Positions 32,401 through 44,400 of a DNA stretch of 64,000 nt are shown here, piece by piece. The notes beneath the pieces were generated by a model. It made no database searches. It had not been told where the DNA came from and saw only the letters and a list, made by a program, of their open reading frames with translations. A program made the translations under genes and the position numbers. How positions within the stretch are numbered: position 1 is the first letter of the stretch; every line of letters starts with the position of its first letter. Origin of the DNA: Undaria pinnatifida (taxonomy: Eukaryota; Sar; Phaeophyceae; Laminariales; Alariaceae); NCBI GenBank assembly GCA_012845835.1, contig JABAKD010000029.1, forward strand, positions 1,742,970 to 1,806,969, in the 5' to 3' direction.

Positions 32401-35400
32401 GCGCGAGAGCGTGAGTTAGCAACACTCGATGAAAAATCGACGAGCAGTGGGACTGTTCAAACCCTATGCGCGATAAAAATTGAAGGCAAGAACCGGGGGA
32501 GAGACGGGACAACACCTGTGACCACGGCTTGTCCAGAAGCTGGAAAGTAGAAGTGTAAAAATATATACAAGTAGTATATATACTCCGGAGTATATAATAA
32601 CAAATGAGAAAACACTCCAGCTGTGAGATCGAAGATTTCGTCGAAACTCATCTTTGCAAGCTGTGTGTGATACTCCGATCGCGCGTATTACGGGTTGTGT
32701 CCTCATTAAGGATATAGATCGGCGACTCTCCTTACAACTACAGTGTAGCAATCAGGGTCAACAGGGTGATGTTAGTCGGTCTGTGTGCGGAAACTATAAA
32801 ACCCGTTTCTGAGGGGGGCCAAATCTGACAGCTGTGGAGGGAAATGTATTCGTTTATCAAGTGAGTCCTGTAGGTCGAATAACCGGTGAGGGGGGGGCGG
32901 AGTTTTGAAGGACGTGGGGGCCTGCTTTTGATCAAAAGCGAGCGGGGTTGGAGGGGGGGGGGGCGGACGGGCGGGCAATTTGTGCGTGTAAGCTATAAAT
33001 CCTTTCAAGGGGATATATATATAATGAAAAGTTCAAATACACTCCAGCTGTGAGATCGAAGATTTCTTTGACACTCATTTTTGCAAGCGACTGCTGTGTG
33101 TGTTTCTCCAGTTTTTTTTTTTTTTTTCTCACACTTTTACTTTCCAGCTTCTGGTCAAGCCGTGGTCACAGGTGTCATCCCTTCTCCCCCCCGGTTCTTG
33201 CCTTCGATTTTTATCGCGCATAGGGTTTGAACAGTCCGACTGCTCGTCGATTTTTCATCGAGTGTTGCTAACTCACGCTCTCGCGCTTTCCGCAAGTCAA
33301 TTTGTGCACAAGAAAAAGTCCCAACGAATTTATACGAGTACGCACTCGGCGGGGCTCGAACTCACGAAACTGACCTGTACCAGGCTCGAGGATAACCTGA
33401 TGCGCCACCGGGGCGACCGGCTATATCCATATAACGCAGCTTCTTGCAAAGATGAGTTTTGATCAAAATCATTTTTGGTCGATCTCACTCGCAGCTGCTG
33501 CAGGTGAAATGTATTTATTTTATTTCATTGTTGTTATTTTGTTTTGACATAGTCATCCTCGTGTTGACTGACGGGGATGACGCGGACGGGACTGAGCTAC
33601 CTACTTTGAGGCTGCTGGCCTCGGATGGAGGCATTTGTATTCTGCGGGTGAGAGTAGACAACGGGTCAGCTATGTTGCTGTTAATAGTGAGTCCTTAATT
33701 ATTTTGAACGAACTGCTAGATAGGTCTTTGACTGAAGGACTCACCAGCAACATAGCAACATAGCTGACCTCTAGTCTACCCTCGCGGACAGAATACAGTT
33801 CCTCCGTCCGAGGCCAGCAGCCTCAAAGTAGGTGGCTCGGTCCCGTCCGCGTCATCCCCGTCAGTAAACACCACGATGCTAATTGTGGGGCGGTAGTCCC
33901 TTCGCAGGTTGATCTCTCCCGTATATTGAGGTGTGGAGACACACCAAGCTGGGTTATGGGCGTAACCCGCGCTCGAGGGTCAGCGATGAGGGAACACCTC
34001 TTACCCGGATCCCCAGGAGGATCTAAAAAAAAAGAAGAAAAAAAAAAAATCAGAGTGCCCTCGAGGAGCCCAGGATGGTCTTGAAGGATTATAGTGATAA
34101 CGAGGCGGTACGATCTAAGGAGTAGGGCCTAGTATCCACATTATTTTCATTATTTTATGTATACAATCCAGTTTACCGGGTATGTTTTTGGGACTTCGTA
34201 TGGGATTCGGTAGAGCTGTGGGTTGGCTGACTATACTAGTTGTAAGTCGCCCACTAGAAAATAAGTTGGGTAGTTAAGCATACTTTCAGCAGTTACTACT
34301 GCTGTAGGCTGCGTTTGGTAGGTCAACCATTTTAGAACGCAGAGATACACCTTGCAAATATATTATAAAATTGAAGATACACTCCAGCTGTGAGATCGAA
34401 GATTTTGTCGAAACTCATCTTCGCAAGCTGTGTGTGATACTCCGATCGCACGTATTACGGGTTGTGTGTACTCATTTAGGATATAGGTCGGCGGTTCCCC
34501 TTGCAACTACAGTGTAGCTATCAGGATCAACAGGGTGATGTTGGTCAGCCTGTGCGCGGAAACCATAAAACCCGTTTTTGAGGGGGACAAAATCTGACCG
34601 CTGTGGAAGGAAATGCATCAGTTTATCAAGCGAATCCTGTCAGTCGAATAACCGGTGAGGGAAGGGCGGAGTTTTTAAGGACGTGGGGGCCTGGGTTTGA
34701 TCAAGAGGGGGGGGGGACGGGCGGAGCAGCTCAATCTGTGCGTGGAAACTATAAACCCTACCCTGTAAGTCGTACAACCAGTGAGGAGAGGGCATAGCGT
34801 TCGACGGGGTGGAGGGGGTACAGAAAGGGTTTTTTCAACATCTTTATCTTTGGGTCGCATAGATGCAGGGGTTTGCTATACGCGTGGTACTAGGTCTAGG
34901 CGATGGTGCGGGCGGTGGGAAAGGAGGGGGCGTTGGGGGGGGGCGGATGAATGAAAGCTACGTCATGGATGGCTAGAAAGATAATGACGTGATATCAATT
35001 GCGAAGAATTGTTTATTACTCTGGCCGATTTCGATTCTAGGTGGGGCGTTTGAACAAAAGGGCGGGGGAAAAATAAAAGAGGGGGATGAATTGGAGCTAC
35101 GGCATTGATGGCTAGAAAGATAATGAGGTGATATCAGCTGGCTGGTAGTGTTTACTACTCTCAGGCAGGTTTTGATTTTAGGTGGGGCGTTTGAACAAGA
35201 GGGACCAGGGGGGAAAGTGCAGCATGTGATATAAATTCCGAGTATTAAAAGTGTGTCTCCAAAACCTGGGTGGGGTTCTGCCGCTTCCAAAATGATTCCG
35301 CACTAATTCATAACACTAATAGTTAATACGTAGCGTGTTTTAATGGTCAAATAACTTGAAGCACAACAAATGAGTACCCCGCCCCCCGCCCCCCCTCCCT

Positions 35401-38400
35401 TTCCCCCTCCAAAAAATTCCAGGTATGCAGCTGCCAACTCTGTGTCTTATGTAGCACCGACCTTGGGGGCGTGGTTGGGTTACACGTCTACTACCTCTGC
35501 TGCGGCTGCTGCTGCTGCTGCCACCGCTGCGGCTGCGACGGCGGCATCAACGAGCGCGGCGGCGGGAGCAGGAACCGTCGGCGCATTTAGTGCCGTTTCG
35601 GGGGCGGCCGGCGCAGGCGTCGCCGGATACAAGATGACAAGAAGGACCGCGGGGGTGAGGGTTTCGTGGTTTTATTTGGTTGCTTTTGTCGTTGGTTTGT
35701 TGATTGTTGTGGCCGTTTCAGGATGATAATTTACTTGGTTTTCTCCTTTTTTCATGTGCGCAGGTCCAGGAGTTTCACTTCCTCCCCCTGCATTCGAAGT
35801 GGCCGCTTGACGCCCCCGAGTCGATGTTCGAAGGGGCTTCGGAGCCGGGACTTCCTGTGTTCATCTGCATTCCAGGTTGGCACGAGCCGGGCCACGATCC
35901 AAGGTGAGCTGGGGGGGGGGCTCGATTCTCGCAAGATTTATCTTCTCGGACAGATGACGATCTATAGGCCATATAGATCATAAGAGATCATATAGAATAT
36001 ATATATATGATATAGACCATGTAGCTCGTACAGATCATCTAGATCATTTAGATCGTCTATCCTCTATCTGCGGTTATGATATGCTGTGCAAGATCTGTAT
36101 ATATAGAGTGCAGATCCAACCCTGGAAACATGTTGCTAGATCGTGCAGATGGTACGGGTTCCAACCGTTAACATGAGCTAGGACCATACAGATCTTTCCC
36201 TGAAATATCGAGGTCATCAGGTGGGGATCGGTGTTGATCTGTGGATGATCTATCCGATGTGTGTGACAGGTGCCTGATGTGCAACAGACGCTCCAAAAAA
36301 AAAAAAAACTTCGGAGACTTTTCGTTTGATGACGATCTAGACCATATAGATCATACAGATCTAAGTCGGCATGACGATCTAGACCATATAGATCATATAG
36401 ATCTATATCGGCAGTCTATGTCGGCGGCTAGCAATGTTGCGGTCCAGGTGCTCAAGTGCTATGTTTCGGTGCCGAGAGTTGTTGCGGTCTCGGTTCTGTT
36501 GGTGTCGTGATTTATCTGCCCTCGTTATGGCGATCTCGGTTCTGTAGGAATCGTGATCTCGCCTCATGTCGTTGTGGCGGCCCCGTTTTTCTATTGGTGA
36601 TGCGACCGCCGGGCCCGTTGTGGTGGCCACGCAAGCCGGGCGCTTGTCGCCTCGTGTCCATGGTTTGTGAGGGAGCTGGCTTCGATAACGATGAAAGTTC
36701 GACACGATGGACACTATCATGGGCTACGTATTGAAGAAATGAATTGAAAATACGGAATTCCGGTATTTCTGGGTTGAGGTAAGGCGTCCTGAACTTAAGG
36801 GAAAAAAAATGTTTTAGCCGAAAATCGATACTGCTGTACCTCTATCCTCTATCATAGCAGGCGTGTGTTTTGAGGTGTTTTGAGGGACTCCGTTGCTTGG
36901 CCGATGCCGTACACGAATTTTTAGATTCAGTTTCCCCCCCCCCGTCTTAAGTGCCAAAGGAGTTGAATTAAACCCGAATCACAGGCGTAGCGTTGGTTTC
37001 TTGTTCCGCATTTTCGTGTAGATAGACCGCGCCACAAAAAAAAACGTTACAGCGTTATTTTGTCTACGCATATAGACATACTTACAAATTTGACCAAAAA
37101 CAACGTGGTGTATATGTTGATAGGCACGTCTGGGGGGGGGTTGGCTATGCGAGCGCAGCTACCGCCTCTGAAGGAACCGCTGGAAACCCTACGGATGAGG
37201 TTGCCGGCGTTGCAACGGCAGCAGCGGTAGCGGCGACGGAGGTGGCGGCGGCGCGTTTAGGGACGGAAGCAGGGAGAGGAGGAGAGCGGGGAGGAGGAGT
37301 AGGAGGGGGAAAGGAAGGAGGGGGAGAGGGGAGAGAAGAGAGGCTAGGAGGAGGAGGAAAGAGAGCGGGGGGGGCAAGAGGGGAAGGAGGAGGAGGAGGA
37401 GGAGAGGGAGGAGGAGGAGGAGGAGGAGGAGAGGGAGGAAGAGGAGGAGAGGGAGGAGGAGGAGGAGGAGGAGGAGAGGAAGGAAGAGGAGGAGAGGGAG
37501 GAGGAGGAGTAGGGGAAGCGACGGCAGCGATGGATGCCGGGATGGGCCGCTGGTATTCCGGAGAAGGGGTCGAGGTGAGCGGCGCGATGTCCCGCTGGTT
37601 TTCGGCCGCTCGCGGAACGCTCCCGACCGTTTCTGGCGGCGACTGGACTGTCAGCAACGGGACTGTGAGTAACAGGACTGTCAGCAACGGAACCGTCAGT
37701 AACGGGACTGTCAACAACGGAACCGTCAGTAGCGGGACTGTCAGCACCGGGACTGTCGACAACGAGACTGGCAGGAACGGAACTGTCAACAACGGTCCTG
37801 TCGGTAATGGGACCGTCAGAAACGGAACTGTCAGCAGCGGAAATGTCAGCATCGGCTCGCGCAGTGGTTCGCAGAACGATGCGAATGCACCGGTTCTGGC
37901 TGCCGCTTCGGCTCCGACGATGGCGTGTTCTTTTGTTGACCTCGGGGCCGGCGTGCAGTGTCGCGGTGCTAACAGCAGCCGCAGCAGCAACACCAGCGGG
38001 AGCGGGAGAAGTAGCCGAAGCAGCAGCCGTAGCAGCAGCAGCAAAGGCAGCACCAGTAACTCCAGCAGCTGCAACAGTAGCCGCGGCAGCAGCTGCAGCA
38101 GCGGGAGCGGCAGGGGTTGCAAGGGGGGTGGACGGGGCGTGAGGGGAGGGGGTGGGGGTGGCCACCGTGGTGGAGGCAGTTTTGGTGGGAGACATGGAGG
38201 CGGTGCTGCTGGCGGGGGTACGGCAGCCGCGGTGGTGGCGGCGGCGGCGGCGGCAGCGGCTGGGAGTAACGGCGAGGCTGGAGGATTTGGGGAAGCGGAG
38301 GGGGGAAGGAAAGGAGCTGAAATGGAAGGAAGCTGGGAGGTGAGCGTGCAGGTTTTGTCCCTTGGGCCGTGGAGGGCTTCCATTAGTGCCGGTTGTATAA

Positions 38401-41400
38401 TGCAACTGCTCTCTGTAGTGCCGGTTGAATAGTGCAACGTCTCTCTAAAGTGTCGGTTGAAAAGTAGAATTCTCTCTGTAATGTCGGTTGAATAGTGCAA
38501 CTGCTCTCGATAGTGCGGGTTGAGTGGTGAAGCTGCTCTCTATAGTGCCGGTTGGATAGTGCAACTGCTGTCTAATAGTGCCGGTTAAATAGTGCATCTG
38601 CTCTATAGTGCCGCTTGAATAGTGAAACTGCTCTCAGTAGTACCGGTGCATTCGCTTGGCACAACCTAGAACTCTCTCGTTTAGTAAAACCTATGTCCAA
38701 TGCTGTCCGCCCTGAATAGTGCCGGTGAATTGGGCTGGCACATACCGGCACTGTTCGGGAGTCGCCCCCCTTGCATTTGGAAAGTCTGCGGTAATTTTTG
38801 GCGTCGCCTGTCCCTTAAAAATATTGCCTCCAATTCAGTGCAAACCCAACCCAAATCGTTTTTGTCTTTTTTCCAAGTGGGAAAAGGGTTAGGGTTTCGT
38901 AGTACAGGCGAAAAACCCTGAATCATTTCTTTCGCCGGAAGGAGAGGGGCTTTTGCGAGGGAAAAGTGGCGAGATGGGTTTGAGAGGGACAAGTGGGTTG
39001 GGGTTTGAGATGGGAAAGTGACGAGGCGGGTTCGAGAGGGGAAAGTGAAACGCGACGTGTTTGGGATGGATATTGCTTAAGGGATTTTCACGGGTCGGGT
39101 CACTTTCTGCGGCCCGGGTCGGGTCAGGGTGATCCGACCCGACCCGTGAGAATAGAAAACGTCTTGACCTGACCCGAGCCGGCCCGTCAGGTTTCGAACA
39201 CCTCCTGACTTGATCCGACTCGCCCCGTGAAATATTGGAAAGCTCCCGACCCGACCCGACCCGACCCGACCCAACCCAACAACGTTTTTTGGGTGGAAAC
39301 GTCACCCTACCCAAGAGAAATGATTTTGCTAAAAACAAAACTGCAACCCGATTAAAAATGCCATGGCCTAGTAGGTATACCATGAAAAACCATGTCGAAA
39401 AACAAGAACGAAATTAGATTATTTGGGTCAAGGAGCTCCGCCATTCAGATCAGATCAGATCAGATCAGATCATATTTTGGCCCAAAGGTTCTCTAACTGT
39501 GTACCCCTGTACATCTTGCCACGCGTGGTGGTTTGGGAGGGAAAACGTGACGGGATGGGTGTGAGAGGTAGGGGTGGGAGGTGGCTGGACTTGCCGACTA
39601 TTAGTAGTTTTTGCTTAGTGGTCGGCGGAGTAAAAGCCAACTAACGGACTTTTTTTACTCTAGGGTTAGGGTTAGGGTTGACGGCTAAATAGTTATTGCT
39701 TGGTGGTTAGCGGAGTACTAACCGACCTTTAGTTTTTGAACGGCTAGGATTAGGGTTGGACTTAAAATAGATAGCTAGTAACTATAGTATTTATTTATAG
39801 GTGTATCTATATATCACGTTGAGCCACTAACAACAGCAGTGGCAGTCAGAGGCGAAGGCCCAGGCGCCCGCAGCGCCGGTCGCCCCGGTGGCGCATCAGG
39901 TTATCCTCGAGCCTGGTGTAGGTCTTTTTCGTGAGTTCGAATCCCCCCGAGTGCATACTCGTATAAATTCATAGGGACTTTCTCTGCGCACAAATGGACT
40001 TGCGGAAAGCGCGAGAGCGGGAGTTAGCTACACTCGATGAACAATCGACTAGCAGGGGGATTTTGCTCAACCCTATGCGCAATGATAAAAATTGAAGGCA
40101 AGAACCGGGGGAAAGAAGGGACGACTCCTGTGACCACGCTTGTACAGAAGCTGGAAAGTAGAAGTGTGCGAAAAAGAAGAAATGAGAAAAAAAAAATGAC
40201 CGCTCGCAACTAGCCGTAGACGCATGCTGCGAAAGAAGTGTTGAAGTACATACCGCTTTTTGGCTTTTTTTTTCCGAGCTACGGAGCTCCTGAACCCATA
40301 TAAACGTCCGAATGCCTTCAATGCCTTCTTTTTCCTGTTTTCAACCAAAACTGTTTTTTACGCCTCAAGGCCGCAGGTTTTGTTCATCGCGTCACACTTT
40401 CAGTTTTACCTCTAAAACGTTGTTCGGTGGGGTATCGAGCTCATCCGGTGATCAGCAAACCTCGCAAAAAGTCCAGGGCTTTTCACGGGTCAGGGTTTGT
40501 CAGGATAAAACCCGTCCCGACCCGCGAGATTTGAATACCTCCTGACCCGACCCGACCCGACCCGACCCGACCCGACCCGACCCGACCCGACCCGACCCGA
40601 CCCGACCCGACCCGACCCGACCCGACCCGACCCGACTCGTCCTGTCCCGTGATATTTCAAACACCTCCTGACCCGACCCCACTCGACCCGCGAGATGTAG
40701 AGAACCTTCTAATATGATCTGATCCGCGGGTCGGGTCATGACCCTTGAAAAGAAAGCCGTGGTAAAAACATCGTTGCTCCCCTTCCGTATGACGGCGTGG
40801 TAGCGTTCTTGATAGCGATCGTGATAGCGTTCGTGTCTTTACGTTACACTGCTCTACTTGCACTGCTGGAGGACACATTCATACCTACCTACGGCGGTAG
40901 CCAATTACCGGTACCGGGTATCAATAGTATCTCCTCAAAATAGTAGCAGCTCATATTATAAGAATACGTTTACTGGCCAGACGTAAGTCGCCCCGGTGGC
41001 GTATCAGGGTATCCTCGAGCCTGGTATAGGTCAGTTTCGTGAGGTCGAGCCCCGCCGAGTGCATACTCGTATAAATTCGTTGGGACTTTTTCTTGCGCAC
41101 AAATTGACTTGCGGAAAGCGCGAGAGCGTGTAGCAACACTCGATGAAAAATCGACGAGCAGGGGGATTGCTGAACCCTATGCGCGATAAATATTGAAGGG
41201 AAGAACCGTGGGGGAGAAGGGTAGACACCTGTGTCCACGGCTTGTCCAGAAGCTGGAAAGTACAAGTGTGAGAAAAAAAAAAAAAAAGTCGGCGACTGGC
41301 TAGTAAACGTATTGTTATAATATGAGATAGTCGGCGACTGGCTAGTAAACGTATTGTTATAATATGAGATAGTCGGCGACTGGCTAGTAAACGTTTTGTT

Positions 41401-44400
41401 ATAAAATGAGTTGCCACCATTTTTGAGGAGGACCGTGTTAATAATGGTAGAGTCAGGACCTACGAAAAACGCCCAAAAAAAACGATTCCCTCGTTTTCTT
41501 GAACCATACGTAGTCCTGATTACTGCTGCAAGTTCGTTAATATTGGTATTGTACCTGGTTATGAGTTATCATACTACCAGGTACTGTTTTCACGGAGGAC
41601 CATAGTAGTCAGGACCCACAAAAAACACCAAAAAAACTATGTATTCCCCCATACTGGTATTTCTTAATCATATGTGGTCCTGATATGTTGATTAATATTG
41701 GTATAACATTTGTTCTTACTACTTTTAATACCCTGGTATATACTATATATAACAGTATACTAAGTAGTCAGATAGTCAGATAACTTACAGGTTTAGCGGG
41801 GACGGTCAGTGGCGGGATTTTTTGTTTTTATTGGGATAATTGCGACGGGGAATGGTTTAAGAGGGGAAAACGGTGCCGGGATGGGTTTGAACAGATCTAG
41901 TTAGAGGGGGAAAGTGGCGGGAATTGTTTGAGAGGGATGAGCGATGGGGATGGGTTTCGTGGGCTGGAAAAGATGACGGGATGGGTTTGCACAGCTCTAG
42001 CGAGAGGAGGAATGTGGCGCGATTTTTGTTTGAGAGGCATACAATGCAAGTGCAGGTGGGACCACGGCTATTACAGTACGGGGGGTGCCCCATTTTTTAA
42101 ATGGACTCAAACCTCTTTCGTCGGCGAAGCGTCACAAAATGTTCCATGACGACGGCGGCGCATATCGAAGAAACAAAACCGCAAGAGGCACTTACTGTAG
42201 GTAAAGCCACTCGCGCATTCGGGCTCGGAGCCGGTGAAAAACGTGACCAGTAAGCTGTCTGACCGCCCGCGTATCGTAGCCTCGGTCATGGGTTTGAAGA
42301 GGAAAAGCGACGCGATGGGTTTTATGGACGCTTGTCGGGGGCTTGAGAGGGACCCCCCCCCCCCCCCCCCGACAATTACTAGCGTCGTTCACACTGGATG
42401 TATCATAGATGGGTAGAAATATGCGTGGGTTTTCACGGGTCGGATAAGGCTTTTTGGTGCGAGTCGGTTCGGGTCGGGTCATGGTCCCTGACCGGACCCG
42501 ACCCGACCCGACCCGACCCGACCCGACCCGACCCGTGATACTTGGAGCGTCCCCGTGAGATTTCGACTACTTGCTGGCCGGACCCCCCGGCACGACCCAC
42601 GAGATTTTGAAAACCTTCTGCCGCGACCCGCGGGTCCAGTGGTGACCCGTGACCAGCTCTGGAAAAACAGTTGAACGTGAAGAACAAACACTAACACACG
42701 TTCATGAAGCAATGCGGGCTGCTGGAGTAGGTGTTTGAAGAGGATTTTTATGGTCGAGCTCCGATGCAAGTAGCTGTAAGATACGCGCGTTGATAGCGTG
42801 TGCGCTGCCGTATGCTGCAGGCTCGCGCCATGGTAGAAAGACCGCGCTTACACTTTGTTTTATGGCTATACTATAATCAACTATCGAGGGGCATGAAAAA
42901 AAGCTGAAAAAAAGTGGGAATACTGAAAAACAGAAATGAGCCCTACGCGCAATAAAAATGGAGGCGTGTACCGGGGGGGAGACGGGGAGAAAGCCGTCAC
43001 CACATGCTGCGGGAGAGGTGCACCACGTTAGGAGCTCTATCCCCCCCCCCCCCCCCCCACCCAACGACCTGGATTTTCGATCAGAATGAGAGTACAACCC
43101 CGATAAAAACGAAATTGACCCCCCCCCACACACACACACACAATGCACAAGGCAGTGGCATGGGTATCATTGCAGAACACAATATGGCATAGGTCAACTA
43201 ACACTAAAATGGCGTACGCCAGCTAATAATTTTTTTTTGGAACTCCTTAATTCGGGAGCCTCGTCGGTCGGATTTTTTTTAGCTAACTCCGAGGTTTTGG
43301 GAACCAACTACTAACACTTGATGTTTGTGTGGGATTTTTGCCGTAAAATGATTGGCCCCACAGGGTTTGCCCATCATAGCAGGCGTTGTTGTGCGTGCGT
43401 GCACGCAAGGTTGTTCGGGAACCAACTAAGTTGAGGGCCGTTCCTAACGAACGTAAAAATTGATGTCAGGATTACCTGACTAAAATAGAACAAGGCGATT
43501 TTTTTTTTGAAGCGCGTGACATTTTCGTCAGCATTCGCGATTTTTTAATTTTTTTTTTTGCGTTCGTTAGCAACAACCCTAATACCTGATATTTGCGTGG
43601 GAGCTGTTTTGCAGTAAAATTATTTTGCCTGCAGAGTTAACACTTTTTTTTCAATACCAAGTACGAGTGTGTCTTAACGCCTTCCATGTCTGCATGAAAC
43701 CGGGAACAGGCATTGCCATCGCACGCCTGGTGGAGAGACTTCGTGAGCGGGGGCGAGGAACACGTGTTGGTGTGGGAGAGCGGGCCCCTGGCAGAGCTGT
43801 ACGCGGCGATGCGAAACCTGGCGTGGAAATCGGCGTCCCGACGGTAAGAGATCCCACGTAACGAAAGCTACCCTCCCTTTTTTTGTCAGCAATGAAGATG
43901 TAAGGATGTGGATTAATGCTGAAGATGCACAATAGTGATAACTTTGGTGTGCCCACCTTGGTGTTTGGGCATGTCCTTCCCGTATGTTGTCTGCGTTTCG
44001 CACGCGACTAGCGCGATGCGGGTCGACGAGGGAAGAAAGGGCTTCACGTCTTCTCGCGATGAAAACGAAGGCGCGTACCGTAAGGGAAGAGCTTTCTTTT
44101 TGATCCCCGGGTTTTAGTCACGACTAGTAGAGAGGGCGAAGGAGAAAGAAGAAGTGCGAAGATAACAGATGGGATGAGAAAAAGCAAAAACAAAAACAAA
44201 AATGTAGTGTTTGCTGTGGTGTGCAGTAGTACACTGTTCGCTAGCAAACAAGTCGAACCTAGAAGCATCCACAAGGCATGTATAAGTAGTATCCCAGGTA
44301 CACGGGGATAACGGTGCGTTCCCCTCCCGTATAGTTTTTGCTGACACTGGTTATTTCCCTTCGCCATACTTGTTTTCCCCGCTCATGGCTGTAAACGAAG

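Larger units (their letters stand above)
26302..35422 (+). other. Intron 4 (9.1 kb), nested repeat block
   Basis: This phase-2 intron is the largest in the gene. It contains inverted and direct copies of a 460-bp element (26525-27290, 32598-32990, 34370-34800), tRNA-like SINEs (30803, 32262, 33118), the large duplicated element (28334-30300) and the inverted repeat at 33553-33884. I recognise no host exon inside it. Confidence 0.7.
38340..43709 (+). other. Intron 7 (5.4 kb)
   Basis: This phase-0 intron starts with the CTATAGTGCCGG minisatellite. It then holds GACCC arrays (39080-39290, 40480-40740, 42430-42620), SINEs (39872, 40985), a telomere-like patch at 39661 and GAGAGGGGAAAGTG modules. 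No coding exon was recognised between exons 7 and 8. Confidence 0.65.

Noticed and set aside
37145-38500. 451-codon minus-strand open frame rich in Pro, Leu, Ser and Ala
   Set aside because: It is antisense to exon 7 of the hydrolase gene. The frame is open because of GGA/GCN-type low complexity, and the + strand has conserved exon edges with matching phases.
39659-39685. Telomere or chromosome end
   Set aside because: Only three TTAGGG-like units, in the middle of an intron with normal sequence on both sides.
40500-40739. Arg-Val-Gly-Ser-Gly repeat protein on the minus strand
   Set aside because: It is a translation of the CCCGA pentamer array.
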